Assembly (NCBI RefSeq): GCF_003751805.1 | Contig: NZ_RKHQ01000001.1 | Span: 372,001-436,000, forward strand | Direction: 5' to 3' | DNA length: 64,000 nt | DNA from: Salana multivorans | GTDB lineage: Bacteria; Actinomycetota; Actinomycetes; Actinomycetales; Beutenbergiaceae | Shown here: positions 41,442 through 50,176 of the stretch, one piece after another | Numbering within the stretch: the first letter of the stretch is position 1 | Layout of the letters: every line of letters starts with the position of its first letter | Notes under the pieces: generated by a model | Databases searched by the model: none | The model's input: the letters and a program-made list of their open reading frames with translations, nothing else | What the model was told of the DNA's origin: nothing | Program-made: the position numbers and the translations under genes

Positions 41442-42596
41442 CTACTCGCCGCGCGACCAGGCGAGCAGCCGGTCGCGCGACCACGTCGTGACGATGCGGT
41501 CCGGGTCGACGCCTCCCGCGACGGCCCGCTGGGCGCCCCAGGGCAGCCAGGCGAGCTGGCCGGGCGCGTGGGCGTCGGAGTCGATGGAGAACAGGCAGTC
41601 CGCCTCGACGGCGAGCCGCAGCAGGTCCAGCGGCGGGTCGCGGCGCTCGGGACGCGAGCTGATCTCGACGGCCGTCCCGAACTGCGCGCACGCCTCGAAC
41701 ACGACCTCGGCGTCGAACTCCGAGGGCGGCCGGACGCCGCGCTCGCCCTCGACCAGCCGCCCCGTGCAGTGCCCCAGCACGTCGACGCGCGGGTTCGCCG
41801 CGGCGGCGACCATCCGGACCGTCATGGCCTCGCGCTCCATCCGCAGCTCGGAGTGGACGGAGGCGACGACCACGTCGACCCGGAGCAGGAGGGCCTCGTC
41901 CTGGTCGAGCGTGCCGTCGGGGAGGATGTCGACCTCGATGCCGGTGAGGACGCGGAAGTCGGCGCCCTCCGCAGCGAAGGCCGCGTTGAGGGCGGTGACC
42001 TCGTCGAGCTGCGCGCGCAGGCGGTCGGCGCTCAGGCCGTTCGCGACGCGCAGGCGGGGCGAGTGGTCGGTGATCGCCTGGTACTCCCGGCCCAGGGCCC
42101 GCGCGACCGCCGCCATCTCCGCGATCGACGCGCTGCCGTCGGACGCGTGGGAGTGGGCGTGCAGGTCGCCGCGCAGCCGGGCGGCGAGCGCGCGGGACGC
42201 CGCGTCGTCGTCGGGGAGCAGCTCGCGCGCCTCGGCGCGGGCCTCGACGAGCGCCCCCGGCACCGTCCCGGCCAGGGCCGAGCAGATCGCCGCAGCCGTC
42301 GACGCCCCGATCCCCGGCAGCCGCTTCCAGGCCGCCTGGACCGTCCCGAGCGCCGCGATCTCGTCGCCGGAGAGCCCGGCGACGAGATCGGCGGCGTTGC
42401 GGTACGCCATGACGCGGTGGGGGTCGGTCCGTGCGCGCTCGCGCCAGAAGGCGATCTCGCGCAGCGCGGCGACGACGGGCACCGCGGGCGCCACCGACGT
42501 CCCGGCGCTCGCCGTCCACGCACCGGCGTCCGGCCCGTCAGCGCGCGCGGACCCGGGCGGCCCGTGGAAAGCGGGCTGGACGCTCTCGTCGGTCAT
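41442..42596 (-). CDS. PHP-domain protein with N-terminal helix-hairpin-helix region
   Basis: A 384-aa protein. Residues ~40-120 resemble the N-terminal domain of family X DNA polymerases (FWRERARTDPHRVMAYRNAADLV, then WKRLPGIGASTAAAI), and residues ~140-380 are a PHP metal phosphoesterase (GDLHAHSHASDGS with His146/His148, ITDHSPRL, TGIEVDIL, VVVASVHSEL, LGHCTGRL, FSIDSDAHAP). The polymerase palm and thumb are missing, so it is like PolX stripped to its lyase-like and nuclease-like ends. The ATG at 42596 is the first that keeps both domains. Role in DNA repair is inference. Confidence 0.85.
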   Translation of the reverse strand: MTDESVQPAFHGPPGSARADGPDAGAWTASAGTSVAPAVPVVAALREIAFWRERARTDPHRVMAYRNAADLVAGLSGDEIAALGTVQAAWKRLPGIGASTAAAICSALAGTVPGALVEARAEARELLPDDDAASRALAARLRGDLHAHSHASDGSASIAEMAAVARALGREYQAITDHSPRLRVANGLSADRLRAQLDEVTALNAAFAAEGADFRVLTGIEVDILPDGTLDQDEALLLRVDVVVASVHSELRMEREAMTVRMVAAAANPRVDVLGHCTGRLVEGERGVRPPSEFDAEVVFEACAQFGTAVEISSRPERRDPPLDLLRLAVEADCLFSIDSDAHAPGQLAWLPWGAQRAVAGGVDPDRIVTTWSRDRLLAWSRGE

Positions 42597-42619
42597 GGCC
42601 GGGGCGGGTCCGGGACGTC

Positions 42620-43030
42620 TCAGCGAGCGCCGAGGATGTCGACGACGAAGACGAGCGTGTCCGTCCCCTTGATCCCGGCGGCGGGCATGCCCCGGTGGCC
42701 GTAGCCCAGGTGCGGCGGGATGGAGACGAGGACGCGCGAGCCGATCTGCTGGCCGACGAGCGCGTCGTCCCAGCCGGCGATGACGGCGCCGACGCCGATC
42801 GGGAACGAGATCGAGCTGCCGCGGTCGTAGGAGTTGTCGAAGATGCGACCGCCGCCGGGAGCCCACGTCTGGCCGAGGTAGTTGACCTCGATCGACTGGC
42901 CGGCCTCGACCTCGGCGCCGTCACCCTGCTCGAGCACGACGACCGCGAGGTCCTCGGGGGCCGCGCTGTCCGGGAAGGTGAGGACGGGCTTGTCGCCGAA
43001 GGAGCCGGACGCGGTGGGGAGCGTTGACAT
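42620..43030 (-). CDS. FKBP-type peptidyl-prolyl cis-trans isomerase
   Basis: A 136-aa single FKBP domain with no signal peptide. VEAGQSIEVNYLGQTWAPGG, the catalytic-face IFDNSYDRG, VIAGWDDALVGQQIGSRVLVSIPP and LGYGHRGMPAAGIKGTDTLVFVVDIL are all intact. It probably assists cytoplasmic protein folding. AAGG lies upstream of the ATG. The PHP gene starts 23 bp after its stop on the same strand and may be co-transcribed. Confidence 0.94.
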   Translation of the reverse strand: MSTLPTASGSFGDKPVLTFPDSAAPEDLAVVVLEQGDGAEVEAGQSIEVNYLGQTWAPGGGRIFDNSYDRGSSISFPIGVGAVIAGWDDALVGQQIGSRVLVSIPPHLGYGHRGMPAAGIKGTDTLVFVVDILGAR

Positions 43031-43164
43031 GGGGTGCCTTTCGTCGGGAGGCGCGGCGGGTGCCGACCGGACAACCCTACGACCCGGGTCCGACACTCGT
43101 CCGTCGGCGGCCGGCCGGCCCCCGGTGAGCGGCCGACCGAGTGTCGGCGAGCGGCCGCCCCGCG

Positions 43165-44151
43165 TCAGCCCCGCGGGCGAGCGCGCAGGACGCGCTCGAG
43201 GAACGCGAGCTGCCGCGGCCAGCGGTACCCCTCCCCGCCCTCGTGGCCGTTGTACTTGAACACGTCGATCTCGCTGCCCTCGGGGTGCCCGTAGTGGTTG
43301 AACGCGGCGTACACCGTCGAGGGCGGGCAGGTCTGGTCCATGAGCGAGACGGAGAACAGCGCCGGCGCGCTCGCGGAGCGAGCGATCGAGGCCGCGTCGA
43401 GGTAGGCCAGCGTGTCGAGGACGCGCTGCTCGGCCTGCCGGTGGACGTGCAGGTAGTCGACGACCTCGCGGTAGGGGTACGCGTCCGTGATCGTGATCGC
43501 CCGGTCGATCTGGCACATGAAGGGCACGTCGGGCATGACGGCGACGAGCCCGTCGGCGAGACCGGCGACGGCCAGCGTGGTGCCCCCGCCCTGGGAGACC
43601 CCCGTGACGGCGATCGCCTCGGGGTCGACGCCCGGGATGGCGCGCGCGGCGTCGACGGCCCGCACACCGTCGGTGTAGAGCCGGCGGTAGTAGTGGTGCT
43701 CGGGGGCCTCGATGCCCATCGTCATGAAGCCGGGGCGGTGCGGACCGGAGCCGTGCGGGTCGCCCGTCCCCCCGCCGGTCCCCCACCCCGACCCCTGCCC
43801 GCGGGAGTCCATGACGAGATGCCCGTACCCGGCGCTGGCCCACGCGAGGCGCTCGTGGGGCAGGCCCCGGCCGCCGCCGTAGCCGACGAACTCGACGACC
43901 GTCGGGACGACCTCGTCGTTCGCGGGACGCACGAACCACCCCTTGACGGGGTCGCCGGCGAAGCCGCGGAAGGTGACGTCGTACACCTGGACCGTGCGCA
44001 GCCCGGTGGGGACGGGATCCAGCACCACGTCGACGTCGTGCTGGCGCGCCTGCGCGAGCGTGTCGCTCCAGAACCGCGCGAGGTCGTCGGGCGCGCGAAG
44101 CTCCGGACGGTAGGCGGTGAGCTGGTCGAGCGGGAGGTCGAAGTACGCCAC
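43165..44151 (-). CDS. Acetyl xylan esterase / cephalosporin-C deacetylase family (CE7)
   Basis: A 328-aa alpha/beta esterase removing acetyl groups from xylo-oligosaccharides or related compounds. CE7 hallmarks are present: RGQGSG, the nucleophile GVSQGGG (Ser near 187), LMDQTCPPSTVYAAFN (acid) and YNGHEGGEGY (His). No signal peptide, as usual for the family, so it acts on imported sugars. TAGAGT (minus strand, 44158-44163) ends 6 nt before the GTG start. Fits a plant-polysaccharide-using host. Confidence 0.94.
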   Translation of the reverse strand: MAYFDLPLDQLTAYRPELRAPDDLARFWSDTLAQARQHDVDVVLDPVPTGLRTVQVYDVTFRGFAGDPVKGWFVRPANDEVVPTVVEFVGYGGGRGLPHERLAWASAGYGHLVMDSRGQGSGWGTGGGTGDPHGSGPHRPGFMTMGIEAPEHHYYRRLYTDGVRAVDAARAIPGVDPEAIAVTGVSQGGGTTLAVAGLADGLVAVMPDVPFMCQIDRAITITDAYPYREVVDYLHVHRQAEQRVLDTLAYLDAASIARSASAPALFSVSLMDQTCPPSTVYAAFNHYGHPEGSEIDVFKYNGHEGGEGYRWPRQLAFLERVLRARPRG

Positions 44152-44175
44152 CCGACGACTCTAGGACGACGACGA

Positions 44176-44210
44176 CGGCGGCCGGCTCCCGGGGTGGGAG
44201 CCGACCGCCG
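44176..44210. terminator. Terminator hairpin between Bax-inhibitor and esterase genes
   Basis: CGGCGG-c-CGGCTCCC (44176-44190) pairs with GGGAGCCG-a-CCGCCG (44196-44210) around GGGGT. It lies 27 bp past the Bax-inhibitor gene stop on the minus strand, just before the leaderless esterase promoter. Confidence 0.75.
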
Positions 44211-44236
44211 CCGTCGCGCGTCGCGGGCGGGCGACG

Positions 44237-45145
44237 CTAGTTGTCGCCGCGCAGGATCGCGAGGATCCGCAGGATCTCGAGGTACATCCACACGAGCGTG
44301 ACCGCGAGGCCGAAGGCCGCGGCCCACGAGTACTGCGCGGGGGCGCCGCGGCGGACGCCCTGCTGGATGGAGTCGAAGTCGATGACGAGGGTCGCGGCCG
44401 CGAGGACCACGGCGGCGGCGCCGATGAGGAGGCCGAGGCCGCCCGAGCGCATGCCCCAGCCGCCCATGACGCCCGTCCACACGAGGACCAGGTTGACCAG
44501 CGCGAAGACCGCGTAGCCGACCAGCGCCAGCATGACGATGCGCTGGAACTTCGGGGTGTTGCGGACCTTCCCGCTGCGGAAGAGGACGAGCATCGTCGCG
44601 AACACCGCGAGCGTCCCGAGGATCGCCTGCATGACGATGCCGGACCACTGGCCCTCGAACCAGCTCGAGATGGCGCCGAGGAACAGGCCCTCGAACACGG
44701 CGTAGCCGAGGATCAGCGGGACCGAGACCTTCTTGCGGAAGGAGTTGACCAGGCCGAGGACGAGACCGCCGATGAGACCGACGATCATGAGCATCTGCTG
44801 GATCCCCGGCGGGGCGACCCACGCGAGCGCCCCGACGAGCACGATGACGCCGAGCAGGATGCCGGTCTTCATGATGACGTCGTCGTACGTCATGCGGCCG
44901 GTCTCGTAGGCGGTGGCCGCGGGGGCCGCGTAGGCGTGCTCGAGCGCGTCCATCTGGGCCGGCGCGCCGGCCTGCGGGATCGGGGGCAGCGTCGACGTGC
45001 CCGAGGCGGGCTGCTGGTAGGAGCCGTAGGGGCCCGCGGGCGCGGCGGAGGCACCGGCCGGGGTGAGACCCAGCTTCTGCCGCTCCTTGCGCGCCGACTC
45101 CGAGTCGCCGAAGTACGGATCGTTGGTGAAGTACGGGTTGCTCAC
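44237..45145 (-). CDS. Bax inhibitor-1/YccA family membrane protein
   Basis: A 302-aa membrane protein. A ~95-residue polar N-terminus (SNPYFTNDPYFGD, Pro/Ala-rich) precedes seven membrane segments: LLGVIVLVGALAWVAPPG, MLMIVGLIGGLVLGLV, LGYAVFEGLFLGAIS, VMQAILGTLAVFATMLVLF, IVMLALVGYAVFALVNLV, LGLLIGAAAVVLAAATLVIDF and AAFGLAVTLVWMYLEILRIL. This is the BI-1 plan, including conserved DFDSI between the last two. Role unknown, possibly ion leak. The GTG follows AGGAGAG by 5 nt. Confidence 0.93.
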   Translation of the reverse strand: MSNPYFTNDPYFGDSESARKERQKLGLTPAGASAAPAGPYGSYQQPASGTSTLPPIPQAGAPAQMDALEHAYAAPAATAYETGRMTYDDVIMKTGILLGVIVLVGALAWVAPPGIQQMLMIVGLIGGLVLGLVNSFRKKVSVPLILGYAVFEGLFLGAISSWFEGQWSGIVMQAILGTLAVFATMLVLFRSGKVRNTPKFQRIVMLALVGYAVFALVNLVLVWTGVMGGWGMRSGGLGLLIGAAAVVLAAATLVIDFDSIQQGVRRGAPAQYSWAAAFGLAVTLVWMYLEILRILAILRGDN

Positions 45146-45392
45146 GCGGACTCTCCTAGGGGTGTGGGCGTGTGCGTTCTGGACACGGCGGACCAGCCGC
45201 GCTACGAGGAGTAACGCTACCGCCGCGGTCCGTGTTCCCGTCGGGGTCGCCGTCGGGGACGACCTCCACCCACGGGATGAGGGGCCTCCCCACGGCGCGG
45301 GAGAGGGGCCGAGCGGCAGTTCCACCCGTCGCCGGTACCACCCGCGCCGGTCGTGTCCGTAGCGTCGAGGCATTCGCGAAAGGAGCGAGCAG

Positions 45393-46355
45393 ATGATCGA
45401 GGCGACGAACCTCACGAAGCGGTACGGAACGAAGGTGGCGGTGGACTCCGTGTCCTTCCAGATCCACCCCGGCCGGGTCACCGGCTTCCTCGGCCCGAAC
45501 GGCGCCGGCAAGTCCACCACCATGCGGATGATCATGGGGCTGGACCGCCCGACCGGCGGGCACGTCACGGTCAACGGCCGGGACTACACGAGCCTGCGCG
45601 CCCCGCTCCGCGAGGTCGGCGCGCTGCTCGAGGCCAAGGCCGTCCACACCGGACGCTCGGCCCGCAACCACCTGCGCGCGCTCGCGGCGACCGAGGGCAT
45701 CTCGGACAAGCGGGTCACGGAGGTCATCGAGATGACCGGCCTGACCTCCGTCGCCGACAAGCGCGTCGGCGGCTTCTCCCTCGGGATGGGGCAGCGCCTC
45801 GGGATCGCGGCGGCCATGCTCGGCGACCCCAAGACGCTCATCCTCGACGAGCCGGTCAACGGCCTCGACCCCGAGGGCGTCAAGTGGGTCCGCACGATGG
45901 TGCGCTACCTGGCCGACCAGGGTCGCACCGTCTTCCTCTCCTCCCACCTGATGAGCGAGATGGCCGTCACGGCCGACGAGCTCGTCGTCATCGGCCGCGG
46001 GCGGATCATCACCGCCGGCCCGGTCCAGTCCGTCATCGACGCCGTCTCCGGCACGTCCGTCCTGGTCCGCTCGCCCCGCGCCGCCGACCTCGCCGCGCTG
46101 CTGGCCGGCCCCGGCATCTCGATCACCAGCTCCGAGCCGGGCTCGCTCCAGGTCCGCGGCCTCGAGGCCGCCCAGATCGGCGACATCGCCGCCGACTCCG
46201 GCCTCGCGCTCCACGAGCTGACGCCGCAGCGCGCCTCCCTCGAGGACGCCTACATGACCCTCACGGCGCAGGACGTCGAGTACACGTCCGGCGCCGCAGC
46301 CCCCGACGCGGCCGGCATCGCCGACGCCGCTGCCTCGAAGGAGTACGCAGCATGA
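45393..46355 (+). CDS. ABC exporter ATP-binding protein
   Basis: A 320-aa ATPase of an ABC-2-type exporter. Walker A GPNGAGKST (~38-46), Q-loop region MGLDRPTGG, signature FSLGMGQRLG (~129-138) and Walker B LILDEPVNGLDP are complete; this signature variant is typical of the BcrA/NatA class. A C-terminal ~90-residue extension (VLVRSPRAADLAALL onward) is usual there. AAGGAG precedes the ATG. It is coupled to its permease (ATGA) and followed by a kinase/regulator pair, the layout of an envelope-stress or drug-responsive exporter. Confidence 0.95.
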   Translation: MIEATNLTKRYGTKVAVDSVSFQIHPGRVTGFLGPNGAGKSTTMRMIMGLDRPTGGHVTVNGRDYTSLRAPLREVGALLEAKAVHTGRSARNHLRALAATEGISDKRVTEVIEMTGLTSVADKRVGGFSLGMGQRLGIAAAMLGDPKTLILDEPVNGLDPEGVKWVRTMVRYLADQGRTVFLSSHLMSEMAVTADELVVIGRGRIITAGPVQSVIDAVSGTSVLVRSPRAADLAALLAGPGISITSSEPGSLQVRGLEAAQIGDIAADSGLALHELTPQRASLEDAYMTLTAQDVEYTSGAAAPDAAGIADAAASKEYAA

Positions 46356-47230
46356 GCACGCTCACCGCGACGCCGCCCGCCGGCGCACCGGCCTTCACCC
46401 CCACGACCAGCGCGATCCGCGGCAGCGAGCGCCTCTCCTTCGGCCGGCTCGTCGCCTCCGAGTGGATCAAGCTCGTCTCGCTCCGCTCGACCTGGTGGAC
46501 CCTCGGCCTCACCGTCCTCGGCATGGTCGGGATGTCCTTCCTCATGGCGATCTCGATGGCGGCCTTCACGCAGGAGATCCCCGTCTCCGACCTCCAGGGC
46601 CTCGGCGTCCAGGTCGTGACGTTCGGCTACTTCCTCGGCCAGATCACCGTCGCGGTGCTCGGCGCCCTCGTCGTCACCGGCGAGTACTCCACCGGCATGA
46701 TCCGCTCGACGTTCACGGCCGCCCCCGGGCGTCTCTCGGCGCTCAGCGCGAAGGCCGTCGTCCTCTCGGTCGTGGTCTTCGTGACCGGCATCGTTGGCGG
46801 CCTCATCTCCTGGGCCGTGTCGATCCCGATCCTGCCGGCGGACACGGCCGCGTCGTTCTCCGACCCGCTCGCCTGGCGGGGCCTGGCCGGGCTCGGCGCC
46901 TTCCTCGTCCTCGTGGCGCTCATGGCCTTCGCGATCGGCGTCATCGTCCGCAGCTCGGCCGGCGCGATCGCCGCGGTGCTCGGCATCCTGCTCATGCTCC
47001 CGCTGGCGTTCAACATCCTCGTCGGCCTCGGCCAGGAGTGGGCCAGCAACGTCATGACCTACCTGCCGAGCGAGGCCGGTGCGCGGCTCATGTCGGTCTC
47101 GGCCGAGGTCGACGCGGCGATGGTCGACTACACGCTGCTGAGCTGGTGGCAGGGCGGGCTCGTCATGCTCGGCTTCGTCGCGATCCTGACCGTGATCGGC
47201 GGCGTCCTCGTCAAGAGCCGGGACGCGTGA
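46352..47230 (+). CDS. ABC-2 type exporter permease
   Basis: A 292-aa membrane subunit partnering the ATPase. A polar N-terminus (~35 aa) precedes SEWIKLVSLRSTWWTLGLTV, the classic start of BcrB/NatB-like permeases, then six membrane segments including FLGQITVAVLGALVVTGEYSTGMIRSTF, a conserved coupling region. The ATG overlaps the ATPase stop. Cargo unknown; a peptide antibiotic or lipid is plausible by class. Confidence 0.93.
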   Translation: MSTLTATPPAGAPAFTPTTSAIRGSERLSFGRLVASEWIKLVSLRSTWWTLGLTVLGMVGMSFLMAISMAAFTQEIPVSDLQGLGVQVVTFGYFLGQITVAVLGALVVTGEYSTGMIRSTFTAAPGRLSALSAKAVVLSVVVFVTGIVGGLISWAVSIPILPADTAASFSDPLAWRGLAGLGAFLVLVALMAFAIGVIVRSSAGAIAAVLGILLMLPLAFNILVGLGQEWASNVMTYLPSEAGARLMSVSAEVDAAMVDYTLLSWWQGGLVMLGFVAILTVIGGVLVKSRDA

Positions 47231-47275
47231 GCTCCTGAGCGACCACCGCGTCACGTCATCGGGCAGGCTTGACCC

Positions 47276-48760
47276 ATGGTCACCCCCGACTCCCCGCAGG
47301 GGGCGCAGCCGACGGCTGCGCCCCCTGCGGCGTCGGCCGTCGACGCGGCGGACCTCGTCGACGTGACCGCCGTACCGCTCCCCCGTCGTCCCGGCGACCC
47401 GCTGCCGACGGCGCACGTCGGTCGCGTGCGCCGGTTCTTCCTGCGCCACCCCCGCGTCATGGACGTCCTGGTCATGGCGTGGTTCGGCGTCCCGGCGTTC
47501 ATCACGGCGACGTTCATCTCGATGCCGTACCAGGGGCTCGACCCGGCCGTCTACAACGACCAGCTCGGCGCCCCGGTGACCGACCTGCCCTGGGGACCCG
47601 GCTACACGGCCGCCGCGCTCGCGGCGGCCGCGGTCGGCACCGCCGCCCTGTGGTGGCGACGCCAGCGGCCCGTGCTCGTGCTGGGCGTCGAGGTGGCGCT
47701 CGGGGTCGTGTTCATGCTCGTCATGCAGCAGTCCGGCGGGTTCGAGTACGCCGCGGCGTTCGCGCTCTACGCCGTCGCCGCCGTCCGCGGCTCGCGCCCG
47801 GCGTGGGTGGCGCTGGCGATCACCGGGGTGCTGCTCATCGGCGCCATGGTGGCCTCCGAGTCGATCTCGGAGTCGTTCTCGATCGCGATGTCGGAGCCGG
47901 CGCCCGAGCTGAGCCCACGCGCCACCTCGATCATGCTCTGGGCGGTGATCGGCCTCGCCGTGCTCACCCCGTCGCTCGTGGCCCTCGCGATCGGCGTCTC
48001 CGTGCACAACCGTCGCCGCTACGTCGCGGAGCTGATGGACCGGGCCGACCGGCTGGCGCTCGAGCAGGAGCAGCGGGAGCAGCTCGCCGTCGCCGACGAG
48101 CGGGCCCGGATCGCGCGCGAGCTGCACGACGTCGTCGCGCACTCCCTCACCGTCATGATCACGCTGTCCGAGGGGGCGGCCGGCATCGTCGAGCGCGACC
48201 CCGCCCGGGCGGCCGGCGTCATGCGCGATGTCGCGCAGACCGGGCGCGACGCCCTGGGCGACACCCGACGCGTCGTCGGCGTCCTGCGCTCCGAGGGCGA
48301 CCTGACCCTCGGGATCGCCGACGGGCGCTCCCCGTCGTCGTTCGTGACGGACGACGCGCCCCTCGCCCCGGCCCCGACCGAGGCGCTGGACGACCTGGTG
48401 GCCCGGTTCCGGGCGGCCGGCCTGCCGGTCAGCCTCACCCGCAGCGGGACCGACCTGCCCGCCGACACCGGGCTGCGGCTCACGGTGTTCCGGATCGTGC
48501 AGGAGTCGCTGACGAACGTCCTGCGCTACGCGCCGCTGGCCTCGTCGATCGACGTGACCGTCGCCCGCACGGACGACGCCGTCGAGGTCGAGGTGCGCAA
48601 CGCGACCGGTCCCGGACCGAGCGCGCCGGCGCCGGGCTCCGGCCGCGGCCTCATCGGGATGCGCGAACGCGTCGTCGTGTTCGGCGGACGGCTCGAGGCC
48701 GGACCGACCCCCACCGGCTGGTGCGTCCGCGCCACCCTCCCCTGGAAGGACCCCGCATGA
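47276..48760 (+). CDS. Sensor histidine kinase, NarL/DesK type
   Basis: A 494-aa membrane sensor. About six membrane segments (residues ~60-245) follow a Pro/Ala-rich N-terminus; the HisKA_3 motif ERARIARELHDVVAHSLTVM has phosphoacceptor His284; the N box is FRIVQESLTNVLRYA and the G box GRGLIGMRERVV. CAGGCT (47264-47269) ends 6 nt before the ATG, so it may have its own leaderless promoter in addition to read-through from the ABC genes. A 17-bp perfect hairpin is encoded in codons ~7-18. Coupled to the regulator by ATGA. Confidence 0.93.
   Translation: MVTPDSPQGAQPTAAPPAASAVDAADLVDVTAVPLPRRPGDPLPTAHVGRVRRFFLRHPRVMDVLVMAWFGVPAFITATFISMPYQGLDPAVYNDQLGAPVTDLPWGPGYTAAALAAAAVGTAALWWRRQRPVLVLGVEVALGVVFMLVMQQSGGFEYAAAFALYAVAAVRGSRPAWVALAITGVLLIGAMVASESISESFSIAMSEPAPELSPRATSIMLWAVIGLAVLTPSLVALAIGVSVHNRRRYVAELMDRADRLALEQEQREQLAVADERARIARELHDVVAHSLTVMITLSEGAAGIVERDPARAAGVMRDVAQTGRDALGDTRRVVGVLRSEGDLTLGIADGRSPSSFVTDDAPLAPAPTEALDDLVARFRAAGLPVSLTRSGTDLPADTGLRLTVFRIVQESLTNVLRYAPLASSIDVTVARTDDAVEVEVRNATGPGPSAPAPGSGRGLIGMRERVVVFGGRLEAGPTPTGWCVRATLPWKDPA
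47294..47330 (+). other. 17-bp perfect hairpin inside the 5' end of the histidine kinase gene
   Basis: Arms 47294-47310 (CCGCAGGGGGCGCAGCC) and 47314-47330 (GGCTGCGCCCCCTGCGG) are exact complements around GAC. It begins 18 nt after the first base of the ATG and encodes PQGAQPTAAPPA. It would stall or terminate early transcription, or gate translation, in what is probably a leaderless mRNA. Confidence 0.85.
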
Positions 48761-49428
48761 TCCGCGTGCTGCTCGTCGACGACCAGGCCCTCCTGCGCAC
48801 CGGCTTCCGGCTCGTGCTCGAGGCGGTCGAGGACATCGAGGTCGTCGGCGAGGCGGGGGACGGTGCGGCGGCCGAGCAGATGGCCCGCGCGCTCGAGCCC
48901 GACGTCATCCTCATGGACGTGCGGATGCCCGGACGCAACGGGATCGAGGCGACGCAGGCCATCACGCAGGCGCTGCCGAGCACGCGCGTGCTCATCCTCA
49001 CCACGTTCGACCTGGACGAGTACGCCTTCGCCGGGCTGCGGGCCGGGGCCAGCGGGTTCCTGCTCAAGGACACCAAGCCGGCGGACCTGATCGAGGTGAT
49101 CCGGGTCGTGGCGAGCGGCGACGCCGTGGTCTCCCCGCGGATCACGCGGCGCATGCTCGAGCTGTTCTCCGACCGCCTTCCCGAGGTGGCCGGCGGCACC
49201 GACGGCGGGGTCGCGGCCGAGCTGGCCTGCCTGACGCCGCGGGAGCTCGAGGTGCTGACGCTCATCGGGCAGGGGCTGTCCAACGCCGAGATCGCCGCGA
49301 CGCTCGTCGTGTCCGAGGCGACGGTCAAGACGCACGTCGGCAACGTCCTGGCGAAGACCGGGTCGCGCGACCGCGTGCAGGCCGTGGTGCTCGCGCACGC
49401 GACGGGGCTGGTCGGGCCCGGGGCCTGA
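48757..49428 (+). CDS. NarL/LuxR-family response regulator
   Basis: A 223-aa regulator. The receiver domain has VLLVDDQALLR (acidic pocket), phosphoacceptor Asp54 in VILMDVRMPG, and the conserved lysine in FLLKDTKP. The C-terminal LuxR HTH is LTPRELEVLTLIGQGLSNAEIAATL and TVKTHVGNVLAKTGSRDRVQ (~157-208). Coupled to its kinase. It likely controls the ABC exporter genes just upstream. Confidence 0.96.
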   Translation: MIRVLLVDDQALLRTGFRLVLEAVEDIEVVGEAGDGAAAEQMARALEPDVILMDVRMPGRNGIEATQAITQALPSTRVLILTTFDLDEYAFAGLRAGASGFLLKDTKPADLIEVIRVVASGDAVVSPRITRRMLELFSDRLPEVAGGTDGGVAAELACLTPRELEVLTLIGQGLSNAEIAATLVVSEATVKTHVGNVLAKTGSRDRVQAVVLAHATGLVGPGA

Positions 49429-49429
49429 G

Positions 49430-49487
49430 ACCCGGCGGCGGGTGTTCGGTTCCGTCGGATGCCGCGGTCGTGGCCGCAGACACCCGC
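49430..49487 (+). terminator. Nested inverted repeats after the response regulator gene
   Basis: GCGGGTGT (49438-49445) pairs with ACACCCGC (49480-49487) around a GC-rich inner hairpin; alternatively ACCCG-gcgg-CGGGT (49430-49443) forms right after the stop. Either fold could end the exporter/two-component transcript. Direct repeats of GATGCCGCA follow at 49489-49506. Confidence 0.45.
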
Positions 49488-49582
49488 GGATGCCGCAGAT
49501 GCCGCAGCCGCGTCATACCGCGTCGGAGCACGTCCCGGACGTCCGATCGGACACCACGCGCTGGGCCCGGTAGCCTACGGGC

Positions 49583-50170
49583 GTGACGACGGAGTCGACG
49601 ACCCAGGCTGACAAGCCGCGGATCGGCGTGCGCGAGCTCACCCCGACCGACGGTGACTTCCTCGTCGACATGGTGGTCGAGGCCGTCAACTGGAGCGGGG
49701 AGCACCACACGCGCCGCGGGGTGCTCGGCTCGCCCCGGCTCGCCCGCTACGCGGTCGGCTGGGGCCGGCCGGGCGACCTGGGACTGGTGGCCGTCGACCT
49801 CGAGGGGCCGCGCGGGCTCCAGGTCCCGGTGGGCGCCGCGTGGCTGCGCTACTTTCCCAGCAAGGAGCCGGGCTACGGCTTCGTCGCCCCCGGCATCCCC
49901 GAGGTGTCGCTGGCCATCGTGCCGGGCTATCGGCGCCGCGGCATCGGTCGCGCCCTCCTCATCAACCTCCTCGCGCGGGCCCGCGCCCAGGGGACGGGGC
50001 ACGTCAGCCTCTCGGTCGCGCGCGCGAACCCGGCGCTCGCGCTGTACGTGGCGCTCGGCTTCCAGCCCGTGCCGGACGCGCCCGGCGCCAGCGCCGAGTC
50101 GGTCACCCTCGTGCTCGACCTGATCCTCCCGGGCTCGACCCGTCCCGAGCCGCCGGACCAGCCGGCCTAG
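49583..50170 (+). CDS. GNAT-family N-acetyltransferase
   Basis: A 195-aa acetyl-CoA-dependent acetyltransferase. VRELTPTDGDFLVDMVVEAVN opens the fold; the acetyl-CoA loop is SLAIVPGYRRRGIGRALLINLL with the RRxGxG/A motif; the C-terminal ALYVALGFQPVPD is the usual strand-helix. Substrate unknown. TAGCCT (49571-49576) ends 6 nt before the GTG, a clear leaderless arrangement. Confidence 0.9.
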   Translation: MTTESTTQADKPRIGVRELTPTDGDFLVDMVVEAVNWSGEHHTRRGVLGSPRLARYAVGWGRPGDLGLVAVDLEGPRGLQVPVGAAWLRYFPSKEPGYGFVAPGIPEVSLAIVPGYRRRGIGRALLINLLARARAQGTGHVSLSVARANPALALYVALGFQPVPDAPGASAESVTLVLDLILPGSTRPEPPDQPA

Positions 50171-50176
50171 GTCCCG

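Noticed and set aside
38676-42704. A 1342-codon open frame on the plus strand over glgP and the PHP gene
   Set aside because: It is antisense to two clear enzymes, is Arg/Val/Gly/Asp-biased, has no domain and arises from third-position GC bias.
49489-49506. Two direct copies of GATGCCGCA
   Set aside because: Short and part of a GC-rich spacer; no sign of a longer repeat array or regulatory role.
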